Source: an uncultured Succinivibrionaceae bacterium (GTDB taxonomy: Bacteria > Pseudomonadota > Gammaproteobacteria > Enterobacterales > Succinivibrionaceae). From it: a DNA stretch of 34,622 bases. This document shows, one piece after another, positions 1 to 9,345 of this stretch (within the stretch, counting starts at the first letter, position 1; each line of letters begins with the position of its first letter). The notes below the pieces were generated by a model. It ran no database searches. It worked only from the letters and a program-made list of their open reading frames with translations, and was not told the origin of the DNA. The DNA lies in assembly GCA_944390105.1 (NCBI GenBank), contig CALXOV010000024.1, positions 1-34,622 of the forward strand, given 5' to 3'. Made by a program: the position numbers and the translations under genes.

Positions 1-2
1 TA

Positions 3-137
3 TCGGATGCCTGCAAGGTCGCGATTGGCCTGGGCAACCGCTTAGTGCTGCGTGAGAACTGGAAGCAGATTTGGGACGACGAGGTGCTGCATAAGGTGAT
101 TAACACCATGCTCCACCCGGATAAGCCCCAGATTTAG
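3..137 (+). CDS. C-terminal end of an unrecognised protein (5' end outside window)
   Basis: An open frame enters from the left edge and stops with TAG just before the amidohydrolase gene. The visible tail of 44 residues is charged and ends in LHPDKPQI. No motif allows a family call. The reading frame and codon use match the following gene, and only 13 bases separate the stop from the next start, so it is probably the preceding member of the same operon. Function unknown. Confidence 0.55.
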   Translation, partial: SDACKVAIGLGNRLVLRENWKQIWDDEVLHKVINTMLHPDKPQI

Positions 138-150
138 GGAGCGGCGGCAG

Positions 151-1800
151 ATGAACTTTGATTTTTCGTATATTGATAAAGCTTTCATCAACGGCAGTGT
201 CGTCACGGTTAATGCATCTGATGACATTTGTCAGGCTGTCGGCATTAAGGGCAATAAAATTGTCTTTGTCGGCAGTACTGCTGATCTGCTAAAGCTTACC
301 GATGAGCATACGCAGATTATTGACCTTAAGGGCCGGACTATGGCTCCGGGTTTTATTGATGCGCATTACCACCCGATCCTATCTGGCTTCATGAACGGGG
401 CTATTATTGATGCTACTTATCCTAATGTTAAATGCATCGATGATTTAAAGCGCCTCATCCGTGAGCGCGCGGCCGTTACCAAAAAAGGTGACTGGATCAA
501 GTTGTGGGGATACGACAACAATAAATTAGTTGAAAAGCGCCATCCGACGATTGATGATCTTGATGATGCGGCTCCCGAGCATCCGGTACAATGCATGCGC
601 ACGTGCGGGCATGTCTGCATTTACAATACGCTGGCCTTTAAGGCAGGCGACATCAACAGCCTTGAGGATTTAAATCGATTTGGCGCAGGCGAAATTGAAG
701 TCAAAGACGGCAAGCTGACCGGGCTTACCCGCGATCTGAGCGCCTTCTACCTGTGGAGTAAGGTCAAATATACTGAAGAAGAACTACGCGATGCCGTAGC
801 GCGCGCCAATCGCGATTGCCTTGAAGGCGGTGTTACCTCGGTGCATGACTGCGGTGCCTGCGATGCCCCAGCCTACAGCATGATGTATCGTGCGGCTAAA
901 AACGGATGGTTTAAACCGCGTAACTTTATGATGCTGCACAGCATTTTCGGCAAACCATTCTCTTATCAGGACAATGAACATTTCTTGGCTTTGGGCTTTC
1001 ACACTGGACTTGGCGATGAGCATTTTAGAATTGGTTCATGTAAGTTCATGGTGGACGGCGGTAGCTCTGGACCAACGTTGGCGACACGTGAGCCGTATTC
1101 GCATGATCCGACGCTGCCGCGCATTTTGTCGTGGGAGCGCGAAGAAGTTCGCGACTATATAGACAAGATTAATGCGCATGACTGTCAGAGTACTGCCCAT
1201 GCTGAAGGCGATCTTGCTGTAGAGTTCATGGTCGAAGGCTATGAGTATGCGCTGTCACGTCATTACCGTAAGCCGGAGGAACACCGTCATCGCATTGAAC
1301 ACTGCGTACTGTGCGATCAGGATCTTATCAATCGCATGGCCAAGCTGGGTATTGTTCCGATTACTAATCCGCACTTTATTCCGTTAAACGGCAGCGACTA
1401 CCACCGTTATTTCGGCGAGCGCGTCAACTATCTGTTTGCGTTGCGCAGCTTTATCGATGCCGGCTTAAAGCCGTGTTTGGGTTGCGATGCGCCAACGGCT
1501 GAGGTGAATGTAATCAAGGGCCTTGACGGTGCGGTCAACCGTATGGATAGAGCCAGCGGCGAAGTGATTGGGCCCAATCAGCGTATCTCAATGCTTGAGG
1601 CTATTCATTGCTACACCATTAACGGAGCCTATGCCAGCTTTGAAGATGACATTAAGGGCAGCATTGAGGTGGGTAAGCTTGCAGACTTCACCATCTTTGA
1701 TACCGATATTTTGGCCATTGATCCGCTCGATATCGTCAAACACCACGTGGATATGACCGTCATTGACGGTGAAATCTGCTTTGAGCGCAAGGAGGACTAA
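151..1800 (+). CDS. YtcJ-type metal-dependent amidohydrolase (Amidohydro_3)
   Basis: A 549-residue cytoplasmic amidohydrolase, the usual length for YtcJ-like enzymes. An N-terminal beta-sandwich part leads into the metal-binding motif DAHYHP (His72, His74). Further along are a KFMVDGG stretch matching the family's barrel lysine/aspartate segment, HAEGD and RIEHC supplying later histidines, and GCDAP holding the likely catalytic aspartate. Members hydrolyse amide or related C-N bonds in small molecules; the substrate cannot be read from sequence. A GGGAG ribosome binding site lies about nine bases before the ATG. The next gene begins three bases after the stop and a Na+ symporter follows, so the enzyme probably acts on the compound that the symporter imports. 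No signal peptide is seen. Confidence 0.85.
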   Translation: MNFDFSYIDKAFINGSVVTVNASDDICQAVGIKGNKIVFVGSTADLLKLTDEHTQIIDLKGRTMAPGFIDAHYHPILSGFMNGAIIDATYPNVKCIDDLKRLIRERAAVTKKGDWIKLWGYDNNKLVEKRHPTIDDLDDAAPEHPVQCMRTCGHVCIYNTLAFKAGDINSLEDLNRFGAGEIEVKDGKLTGLTRDLSAFYLWSKVKYTEEELRDAVARANRDCLEGGVTSVHDCGACDAPAYSMMYRAAKNGWFKPRNFMMLHSIFGKPFSYQDNEHFLALGFHTGLGDEHFRIGSCKFMVDGGSSGPTLATREPYSHDPTLPRILSWEREEVRDYIDKINAHDCQSTAHAEGDLAVEFMVEGYEYALSRHYRKPEEHRHRIEHCVLCDQDLINRMAKLGIVPITNPHFIPLNGSDYHRYFGERVNYLFALRSFIDAGLKPCLGCDAPTAEVNVIKGLDGAVNRMDRASGEVIGPNQRISMLEAIHCYTINGAYASFEDDIKGSIEVGKLADFTIFDTDILAIDPLDIVKHHVDMTVIDGEICFERKED

Positions 1801-1803
1801 CAT

Positions 1804-2100
1804 ATGGCTCATACGCAGGAACCCATGGATGATTTAACTTATAAGGAAAAATTTATCCAAATTAATAAAGAAGCCAAGGCGACTTGGTATGTCGGAGCGC
1901 TTACCTTTGCGGTGTGGCTGGCCGGCGGCTTTGGCCTTTATCTTATCGTTGGCAACGAGTGGACCATTATGCGGATGCCGGCATGGTTCGTCGTTGGTAC
2001 GCTTGGCAGCTGGATTGTGGCCATTGTCGGGGTACAGTACATCATCAAAAAGATCTTTAAGAACTTCAGTCTGGATGAGAATAAGGAGGAAGACAAATGA
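1804..2100 (+). CDS. YhdT/DUF997-family small membrane protein
   Basis: A 98-residue protein with two hydrophobic segments (about residues 27-47 and 56-77) and a charged lysine-rich tail. It fits the YhdT/DUF997 family, which is found next to Na+/solute symporters such as PanF in enterobacteria. AAGGAGG sits seven bases before the ATG. Its stop overlaps the start of the symporter gene (ATGA), indicating translational coupling. Its role is not established; a small accessory subunit of the transporter is the natural inference. The family call rests on size, topology and neighbour. Confidence 0.75.
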   Translation: MAHTQEPMDDLTYKEKFIQINKEAKATWYVGALTFAVWLAGGFGLYLIVGNEWTIMRMPAWFVVGTLGSWIVAIVGVQYIIKKIFKNFSLDENKEEDK

Positions 2101-3605
2101 GTGATGCCATCTTAAGATTGATCCCCATTTTCATTTTCTTCATTTTCATGATTTACATCAGCGTGCGTCAGCATATTATTTCGGCGCGCGCTAAATCAGA
2201 GAATTTCTCCAAGGAGTATTACATCGGCGGTCGCAGCATGGGCGGCTTCATTTTAGCCATGTCCTTAGTTGCAACCTACGGCTCGGTGTCATCCTTCCTG
2301 TCAGGCTCCGGCAAGGCATGGGAGACGGGTTTCGGCTGGGTGTACTATGCTTCTGCCAACGTGGTGGCGGCTTTCCTCGTGCTGGGTATTTTAGGCAAGA
2401 AGATGGCTTTGGTCGGCCGTCGTACAGAATCGGTTACGGTAGTTGACGTGATGCGCGCTCGCTACAAATCCGACCTTTTGGCCAATATCTGCGCCTTAGT
2501 GATCATTATCTTCTTCACCACGCAGATGGTAAGTCAGTTCATCGGCGGCGCATGGCTGTTTGCCGCCTGTACTGGCTATGACTACAAGATAGGCCTCGTT
2601 ATCTTTGCGGTGGTGGTGGTCGGGTATACCGTGATCGGCGGTTTTACTGCAGTGGCTATCACCGATACAGCGTGCGCCGTAGTTATGATCTTGGGCACCT
2701 TGTTCTTAGGCTATGCGGTACTGGACACCGGCGGCGGCATCGGCAACATCATGGACAATATTACTAAGATCTCAGAACAGTCAGTGGCCACTGGCAATGG
2801 TCCGGATCTGCTAGACCCGCGCGCCAGCGGCATGATCCCGTTTGAGCTCTTCTTATCGCAATGGCTTTTGTGTGGTATTGCTACCATTGGTCTGCCGCAG
2901 TCGCAGTTGCGCTGCCTTGGCTATAAGGATACACAGTCGGTGCATAAAGCTATGCTGCTTGGCACCATCGTCATCGGTATTATGCTCATCGGCATTCACT
3001 TAATCGGTACCCTATGTCGCGGCATCTTAGATAATGTCGAAGGTTCCACCGATAACGTATTCCCGACGGTAATTGTGCGCGATATCGTACCGGTGTTAGG
3101 CGGTCTTGCGATTATCGGCCCGCTGGCGGCGGCTATGTCCACCATTGCCTCGCTGCTGATTGCCGGATCTTCTGCGGTAGTCAAGGATATTTATCTGCAC
3201 TACAAGAGCGTGCGCAATGAGCCGATTGAGCAGAAGAAAGTGGCGCGTGTATCCTTCAGTATTACCGCCATCATGGGTATCTTTGCCTTCGTGATTGCGA
3301 TCAATCCGCCGGATCTTATCGTGTGGATTAATATGTTCGCCTTCGGCGGTCTACAGACGGTGTTCTTCTGGACCATGATCTTCGGTTTCTTCTGGTACAA
3401 AGCCAACCGTGTGGGTGCACTGTGCAGCGTTATCGGCGGTCTGTCTACTTACTGCGTAACCATGGCGCTGAATATTAAGATTGATGAGTTCCACAATATC
3501 ATCATCGGCCTTGGTGTTGCGCTGATCCTGTTTATCATCGGCAATAAGTTCGGTGAAGGCATGGATGAGAAGACCGCTAAGATCTTCTTCCCTGAAAGAT
3601 TCTGA
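2097..3605 (+). CDS. Sodium:solute symporter (SSF family, PanF-like)
   Basis: A 502-residue inner-membrane protein with about thirteen hydrophobic helices, the SSF fold and length. Early landmarks include YYIGGRSMGGFILAMSLVATYGSVSSF. The segment MSTIASLLIAGSSAVVKDIY matches the SSF helix that carries Na+-coordinating Ser/Thr residues. The YhdT-symporter pair mirrors yhdT-panF of Escherichia coli, where PanF imports pantothenate. Here the upstream amidohydrolase suggests a hydrolysable amide substrate, so pantothenate specificity should not be assumed. The start overlaps the yhdT-like stop. A rho-independent terminator follows 22 bases after the TGA, closing the operon. Confidence 0.88.
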   Translation: MSDAILRLIPIFIFFIFMIYISVRQHIISARAKSENFSKEYYIGGRSMGGFILAMSLVATYGSVSSFLSGSGKAWETGFGWVYYASANVVAAFLVLGILGKKMALVGRRTESVTVVDVMRARYKSDLLANICALVIIIFFTTQMVSQFIGGAWLFAACTGYDYKIGLVIFAVVVVGYTVIGGFTAVAITDTACAVVMILGTLFLGYAVLDTGGGIGNIMDNITKISEQSVATGNGPDLLDPRASGMIPFELFLSQWLLCGIATIGLPQSQLRCLGYKDTQSVHKAMLLGTIVIGIMLIGIHLIGTLCRGILDNVEGSTDNVFPTVIVRDIVPVLGGLAIIGPLAAAMSTIASLLIAGSSAVVKDIYLHYKSVRNEPIEQKKVARVSFSITAIMGIFAFVIAINPPDLIVWINMFAFGGLQTVFFWTMIFGFFWYKANRVGALCSVIGGLSTYCVTMALNIKIDEFHNIIIGLGVALILFIIGNKFGEGMDEKTAKIFFPERF

Positions 3606-3627
3606 CGTTACGTTGCTTGACGCTACA

Positions 3628-3654
3628 GCCTGGGGGCTTGCCCTCAGGCTTTTT
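3628..3654 (+). terminator. Rho-independent terminator after the symporter gene
   Basis: An inverted repeat pairs GCCTGGGGG with CCCTCAGGC (one wobble) around a short loop, followed directly by a run of five T. It lies just past the symporter stop and separates that operon from the EamA gene. Confidence 0.85.
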
Positions 3655-3707
3655 AGCTTAAGTGTCAGAGCGCTCACTTTCGCAGAAAAACTTAACAGGA
3701 AGTTTAT

Positions 3708-4595
3708 ATGCAGTTGGCAGCTTCGCTTTTTATTCTCCTAGCTGGAGTGCTGTGGGGGTCGCAGGGGATTTTTGCCAAAGATCTGTCCGCCGCCGGACTT
3801 TCTATTTATAACGTGGCGGCGATCCGCATCAGCGGCTGCGCCGTGTTTATCCTTGCGGCTGTTGGCCTGCTGCGCCCACGGCTGCTTAAAATAAAACTTT
3901 GTGATATATGGCTGTTCTTCGGCTCAGGACTTATCAGCATTGTCGGTTTTACGTGCCTGTATTATCAGGCGATTGCGCTGTCCTCAATGGGCACCGCAGC
4001 CGTGCTGCTGTATATTTCACCCGCCTTAGTTACGCTGATGTCATGCTGGTTCTTTAAGGAAAAGCTGACAGCGCGCAAGCTTATTGCATTAGGTTGCGCT
4101 ATTTTAGGCTGCGTGTTTGTATCTGGGGTGCTGGGCAGCGGTATGACGGTTAATGTCAGTGGCTTTGCCTGCGGCATTGGCGCAGGCTTCTGCTACGCGC
4201 TCTACTCTATTTTCAGTGCAGCGGCGATGCACCGGCGCTATCATCCCTTCACGGTCATGGTGTATACCTTCGTTATCGGTGCTTTGGGCATCTGGCCGCT
4301 TGCTGATATCTCCGAGCTTTGCGCCGTTAATCAAGCCGTGCCGGGGCTTGTATGGCATGAGGTGCTGTTTGTCATTGTCGCTGCGCTCCTGCCGTATCTT
4401 TTTTATACTTTAGGGTTGCAGCGTCTGGATCCGAGCAAAGCGGCTATTATGGCTTCAATGGAGGCGGTCGCTGCCGCCATCTTCGGTATTGTCATTTTTG
4501 CAGAGCCATTGACGCTCAATATTGTGGTCGGTATTACCGCGGTTTTAAGTTCGGTCGTGGTGCTTAACCTCCCCGTTAGCAGTCCGCGTCGCTGA
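3708..4595 (+). CDS. EamA/DMT-family transporter
   Basis: A 295-residue protein with ten hydrophobic helices arranged as two repeated EamA halves, the normal size for drug/metabolite exporters. It begins with the family-like LLAGVLWGSQGIFAKDL, and the second half starts near GFACGIGAGFCYALYSIFS. Such proteins export amino acids, nucleosides or other metabolites; the substrate is not predictable. AGGAAG precedes the ATG by eight bases. It stands alone between two terminators, so it is a monocistronic unit. Confidence 0.85.
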   Translation: MQLAASLFILLAGVLWGSQGIFAKDLSAAGLSIYNVAAIRISGCAVFILAAVGLLRPRLLKIKLCDIWLFFGSGLISIVGFTCLYYQAIALSSMGTAAVLLYISPALVTLMSCWFFKEKLTARKLIALGCAILGCVFVSGVLGSGMTVNVSGFACGIGAGFCYALYSIFSAAAMHRRYHPFTVMVYTFVIGALGIWPLADISELCAVNQAVPGLVWHEVLFVIVAALLPYLFYTLGLQRLDPSKAAIMASMEAVAAAIFGIVIFAEPLTLNIVVGITAVLSSVVVLNLPVSSPRR

Positions 4596-4616
4596 GAGTG
4601 TTCATATTCCCCTCCA

Positions 4617-4658
4617 TTCTGTCGTTTCTGTTAACTCTACAGAAACGACAGGATTTTT
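4617..4658 (+). terminator. Strong rho-independent terminator after the EamA gene
   Basis: A perfect 13-base stem, CTGTCGTTTCTGT paired with ACAGAAACGACAG, carries a seven-base loop and is followed by GGA and a run of five T. It isolates the EamA gene from the polyol cluster. Confidence 0.93.
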
Positions 4659-4862
4659 ATGCTGCGTCCTATTGTTGCGGCACCGCTTTCACGCTTTTAG
4701 TGCATCAATGGTAACTCATAGCGTTGATATTAGTTTTATGTTCAGTTATTAGTGTCTAGCGTGCCGTGCACGTAGATCAATGCACAGTTATATTTCTGCA
4801 AGAATGGCGAGTGAGCAGATCTGTTAGGTTGTGATTTTGCTTGCATAGTGGGAGGTTAATGC

Positions 4863-4925
4863 ATGTATGTAGGAAAACGACATAAGATCAGAAATGACAG
4901 CAAAGGGCATTTATACGGCAGATGA
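4863..4925 (+). CDS. Possible 20-residue basic small ORF
   Basis: ATG preceded by GGGAGG with a seven-base spacer, a near-ideal ribosome binding site, opens a 20-residue frame (MYVGKRHKIRNDSKGHLYGR) with net positive charge. It lies in an otherwise empty region upstream of the CRP sites. It may be a true small protein, the broken N-terminus of a transposase-like gene, or chance. No family recognised. Confidence 0.25.
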   Translation: MYVGKRHKIRNDSKGHLYGR

Positions 4926-5021
4926 CTGCGGGATACACCATGATGCGGAGTAACGCTACTGCAAAATATCAGTATGTTTTATGACATGACATTGCTGAGA
5001 TTTGTGATAAAGCGGTAGTTT

Positions 5022-5037
5022 TTGCAACCGTTTGCGT
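5022..5037 (+). promoter_or_regulatory. LacI/GalR-family-like operator
   Basis: TTGCAACCGTTTGCGT is an imperfect palindrome around a central CG. It matches the PurR/LacI-type consensus ACGCAAACGTTTGCGT at 13 of 16 positions. No LacI-family gene is in the window, so a regulator would act in trans. It sits 24 bases left of the first CRP-like site. Confidence 0.4.
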
Positions 5038-5045
5038 TAAATAAA

Positions 5046-5061
5046 TGTGAACTTTATCGCA
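5046..5061 (+). promoter_or_regulatory. CRP-like site 1
   Basis: TGTGA-N6-TCGCA, one base off the CRP core TGTGA-N6-TCACA. It is the most distal of three CRP-like sites upstream of the cluster; its centre is 55 bases from that of site 2. Confidence 0.5.
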
Positions 5062-5100
5062 GTTAAATGGTGCAAAATTTGTCATTTCGGGGCATTTCAT

Positions 5101-5116
5101 TGTGATAATGGTCACA
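5101..5116 (+). promoter_or_regulatory. CRP site 2 (perfect core)
   Basis: TGTGATAATGGTCACA is an exact TGTGA-N6-TCACA inverted repeat, the best CRP match in the window. This supports cAMP-CRP activation, i.e. catabolite repression, of the downstream sugar/polyol operon. Confidence 0.8.
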
Positions 5117-5139
5117 AAAGCATAAAAGACTTAATAAAA

Positions 5140-5155
5140 CGTGATAAGTTTCACA
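5140..5155 (+). promoter_or_regulatory. CRP-like site 3
   Basis: CGTGATAAGTTTCACA differs from the CRP core by one base. Its centre is 39 bases downstream of site 2. It is about 33 bases upstream of the candidate -35 element, a plausible position for activation through the RNA polymerase alpha subunit. Confidence 0.65.
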
Positions 5156-5179
5156 ATAAATTTTATTTCCAATGCAATT

Positions 5180-5207
5180 TTGACAACATAGATAAGATTT
5201 TTTTAAC
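5180..5207 (+). promoter_or_regulatory. Candidate sigma-70 promoter for the cluster
   Basis: A perfect -35 TTGACA is followed after 16 bases by TTTAAC, a weak -10 with four of six consensus bases. A weak -10 is typical of activator-dependent promoters and fits the CRP sites just upstream. Other -10 assignments are possible. Confidence 0.5.
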
Positions 5208-5241
5208 AAAGACGTCAGACCGATTGCCGTAACATCATGTT

Positions 5242-5268
5242 GCATCCTAGATGAGGATGCTGGTTTTT
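5242..5268 (+). promoter_or_regulatory. Leader hairpin with T-run before the first gene
   Basis: GCATCCT pairs perfectly with AGGATGC around a five-base loop, followed by TGG and five T. It lies between the candidate promoter and the SDR ribosome binding site, so it could be a weak terminator/attenuator or a 5' mRNA stabiliser. Confidence 0.45.
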
Positions 5269-5291
5269 GTGAATTAACAGCGAGGAAAACA

Positions 5292-6092
5292 ATGGCAATT
5301 TCGTATGACGTTCACCTCAAATATGGCGTTGACCCCAACGAGTCGCTGCAGGGTAAAGTAGCGGTCGTCACTGGCGGCTTCGGCGGCATTGCGATGGCGA
5401 GCAACCGTCTGATGTACGCCAAGGGTGCAAATTTGGCACTGCTGTATGCACCGTTTGATGCCGGCAAACTTGAGGAGAGCTTAGCAGAGTTTGATGACAA
5501 GTCGCGCGTCATTGCAGTGGAATGCGATGTGACTTCCCCTGAGTCGGTGCAGAAGGCGTTCGCCGAAGTGAAGGCTAAGCTTGGCACTATCGACATTTTA
5601 GTGACCTGTGCAGGCTACGTGTGCTTGCAGCCATGCCGCGAAACTGAGCTTGCCGAGTGGAATAAGCATATGGCGGTCAACCTGACCGGCACCTTCCTGT
5701 GCGCGCAGGAGGCGGCTCGCATCATGACCGCAGACAATCATGGCGGCAAGATAATCTTAATTGCGTCTCAGGCAGCTACGGTAGCCTTGGACAATCATGT
5801 GGCCTACGCCACCTCAAAGGCTGGCTTGTTCGGCATGTGCAAGGTCATGGCCAAGGAATTAGGTCCGTACCATATCTGCGTCAATACTATTTCTCCGACC
5901 GTGGTGCTGACTCCAATGGGCGCTAAGGCTTGGGAAGGCAAGAAGGGCGAAGACAACAAGAAGATGATCCCGATTGGTCGCTTTGCCTATACCGACGAAA
6001 TCGGTGCCGCAGTGCTGTTCTTAGCCAGCAACGGTAGCGACATGATCACGGGTACCGATCTCTTAATCGACGGCGGTTATCAGGTCTGGTAA
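5292..6092 (+). CDS. SDR-family oxidoreductase 1 (polyol/ketose dehydrogenase type)
   Basis: A 266-residue classical short-chain dehydrogenase, first gene of the cluster. Visible features are the nucleotide-binding loop VTGGFGGIAM (about residues 26-35), the CAG motif, the catalytic Ser in LIASQAA, and YATSK carrying the active Tyr and Lys. The C-terminal segment SPTVVLTPMG is reminiscent of the L-xylulose reductase/D-threitol dehydrogenase group. It most likely interconverts a polyol and a ketose with NAD(P). GAGGAAAAC precedes the ATG. The exact substrate is unknown; the neighbours (uptake system, kinase, transketolase) place it before phosphorylation. Confidence 0.85.
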   Translation: MAISYDVHLKYGVDPNESLQGKVAVVTGGFGGIAMASNRLMYAKGANLALLYAPFDAGKLEESLAEFDDKSRVIAVECDVTSPESVQKAFAEVKAKLGTIDILVTCAGYVCLQPCRETELAEWNKHMAVNLTGTFLCAQEAARIMTADNHGGKIILIASQAATVALDNHVAYATSKAGLFGMCKVMAKELGPYHICVNTISPTVVLTPMGAKAWEGKKGEDNKKMIPIGRFAYTDEIGAAVLFLASNGSDMITGTDLLIDGGYQVW

Positions 6093-6143
6093 GCGCGCAA
6101 CTGTACTTACAAGTTATCTCACATCAATTATGGAGTTTGTGTT

Positions 6144-7088
6144 ATGAAGAAATTTACCCTGTTAGCTTTAAGCGCTGCCGTGGCAGCTTCCCTGTCCTTT
6201 ACTGCACAGGCTGCTTCGGAGAAGGGCACCATCGCCATCATGGTGAATGCGCTGGACAATCCGTACTACGCCGCTGAGGCCGCCGGTGCCGATCGTCAAG
6301 CTAAGGCCTTAGGCTATGACACCTTAGTGCTGTCGCACAGCGAAGACGTGAAGAAGCAGAATGAGCTGTTTGACAATGCCATCGGTCAGAAGGTCAAGGG
6401 CATTATCGTCGACTGCGCAGATTCGACCGCTTCCGTGGCTGCAGTGCAGAAAGCTACCGACGCCGGCATTCCGGTGGCGTTAATTAACCGTGAAATCGTC
6501 AAGGACGGCATCGCCTTAGTGCAGTTGACCCATAACAACTTCCAAGCCGGCTCTGACGTCGCTAACCGCTTCGTCGAGCTGATGGAGGAAGAAGGCCCGT
6601 ATGTGGAGTTAACCTGCAACCTCGCTGATAACAACTGCGTGACCCGTTCCAAGGCTTTCCATCAGGTTATTGATCAGTTCCCTGACATGAAGATGGTAGC
6701 GCGTCAGGACGCCAAGGGCGCACTGCTTGACGGTAAGAACGCCATGGATTCCATTCTGCAGGCTCATCCTGATCTGAAGGGCGTGATCTGCGGCAACGGC
6801 CCGGTGGCTTTAGGTGCAGTAGCTTCCCTGAAGTCTGCCGGTCGTGACGATGTGGTCGTGGTCGGTATCGACGGCTCTAACGATGAGATGGATTCCATCA
6901 AGGCCGGCGATCTGAAGGCCACTGCCATGCTGCAGGCTCAGGAACTGGCGGTGCAGGGTGTGAACTATCTTGATGCTTACCTCAAGGACGGCAGCAAGCC
7001 GGAGAAAGAGCGCATCATGTTCCGCGGCATCTTCATTGACCAGACTAATGCAGACAAGGTCAATGACTTCTTATACTCCGACAAGTAA
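6144..7088 (+). CDS. Ribose-type periplasmic substrate-binding protein
   Basis: A 314-residue type-I periplasmic binding protein (Peripla_BP_4, RbsB-like). A clear signal peptide of about 23 residues ends in AQA. The mature protein opens with the family pattern GTIAIMVNALDNPYYAAEA and has GIIVDCADS, PVALINREI and VVVGIDGSNDEM in order, as in the two-lobed sugar binders. It captures the transported sugar or polyol and delivers it to the permease. GGAG lies about nine bases before the ATG. A hairpin after the stop probably protects this transcript, giving more binding protein than membrane components. Codon use looks optimised, consistent with high expression. Confidence 0.9.
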   Translation: MKKFTLLALSAAVAASLSFTAQAASEKGTIAIMVNALDNPYYAAEAAGADRQAKALGYDTLVLSHSEDVKKQNELFDNAIGQKVKGIIVDCADSTASVAAVQKATDAGIPVALINREIVKDGIALVQLTHNNFQAGSDVANRFVELMEEEGPYVELTCNLADNNCVTRSKAFHQVIDQFPDMKMVARQDAKGALLDGKNAMDSILQAHPDLKGVICGNGPVALGAVASLKSAGRDDVVVVGIDGSNDEMDSIKAGDLKATAMLQAQELAVQGVNYLDAYLKDGSKPEKERIMFRGIFIDQTNADKVNDFLYSDK

Positions 7089-7112
7089 TCAATATAAATA
7101 TCAATAAATAAT

Positions 7113-7136
7113 GCTGCCCAAGACTCTTTGGGCAGC
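7113..7136 (+). promoter_or_regulatory. Intercistronic hairpin after the binding-protein gene
   Basis: GCTGCCCAA pairs perfectly with TTGGGCAGC around a six-base loop. No T-run follows, so it is more likely an mRNA 3'-stabilising or partial attenuation structure than a terminator. Such hairpins are common after ABC binding-protein genes and help set subunit ratios. Confidence 0.6.
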
Positions 7137-7160
7137 TTAGTCAACAGGAGCTCCCCCACG

Positions 7161-7784
7161 ATGAGATTAAGGATTTTAGCGCTTGCTTTATGTTCTGGCA
7201 TATTGTGCTTCAGCGGTTGCCGGATGGTCAGTGTGCAGGAATATCAACAACTGCAGGACCCCGAGTCTCCGTATCTGAAGCAGGCCCCTGATATTTTTAA
7301 GAATCAGCTTACTCAGCAGATCACTGAAAGTGCATTGCCCATTGATGAGCTCACCCAAAAGCTGAGCACAGAACAGGATTTTGCTGCTGCCTGCAGTACC
7401 TACGGCTATCGTCAGTCTACCGATCTGCAGTGCAACTTTGCTGTCAAGGTTGAAGGCAGCATCACGGAAATGAATACCAAGAGCCGCCGCGGCACAATTA
7501 CAGTGACTACCGCGTCGGGCACTGCCGTCAAAGTGCAAATCGGTCCGGTGATTATGGGTACGGCGCTGCGTGATATTCAAAAAGACATTTCCTATACCGC
7601 TTTTAATGATCAGACGGTATACGGTGAATACGGCGAGCTCATTAATGCGCAGTCAGTTGCAGTTGCCACCGCCCACGAATTGGCGGTTGGACAGAACGTA
7701 GAAGTTTACGGCGCCTTCAGCACGTGGGATTTCCCGAACATCAGTACGGTGCGTGTGGCTCCGGTGACGGTCACGATTAAGTAA
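7161..7784 (+). CDS. DUF2291-family lipoprotein of sugar ABC transporter operon
   Basis: The start is set at the ATG preceded by AGGAG with a ten-base spacer, giving 207 residues. An earlier in-frame ATG lies inside the preceding hairpin and would spoil the signal peptide. The N-terminus is a lipoprotein signal with lipobox FSGC (about residues 17-20), so the protein should be membrane-anchored. The middle holds beta-rich stretches such as GSITEMNTKSRRGTITVTT. DUF2291 proteins sit in ribose/polyol ABC operons, for example the erythritol-type loci of rhizobia, between binding protein and ATPase. Their role is unproven; an accessory to uptake is inferred from context. Confidence 0.8.
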   Translation: MRLRILALALCSGILCFSGCRMVSVQEYQQLQDPESPYLKQAPDIFKNQLTQQITESALPIDELTQKLSTEQDFAAACSTYGYRQSTDLQCNFAVKVEGSITEMNTKSRRGTITVTTASGTAVKVQIGPVIMGTALRDIQKDISYTAFNDQTVYGEYGELINAQSVAVATAHELAVGQNVEVYGAFSTWDFPNISTVRVAPVTVTIK

Positions 7785-7795
7785 GGCGGCGTCAA

Positions 7796-9316
<1,521 letters not shown>

Positions 9317-9345
9317 ACGATTTGGCATAAAAAAGGACAACTAAA

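Larger units (their letters stand above)
4659..5291 (+). other. Control region upstream of the polyol/sugar cluster
   Basis: About 630 bases with no long gene. The left half (4659-4980) holds only a short possible reading frame at 4863-4925. The right half is AT-rich and dense in regulatory-looking sites: a LacI-family-like operator, three CRP-like sites, a candidate promoter and a leader hairpin, all pointing at the downstream SDR gene. Each is listed separately. Confidence 0.8.

Noticed and set aside
7128-7160. Upstream ATG for the DUF2291 gene
   Set aside because: It lies in the intercistronic hairpin and would add 11 polar residues before the lipoprotein signal; the ATG at 7161 has AGGAG.
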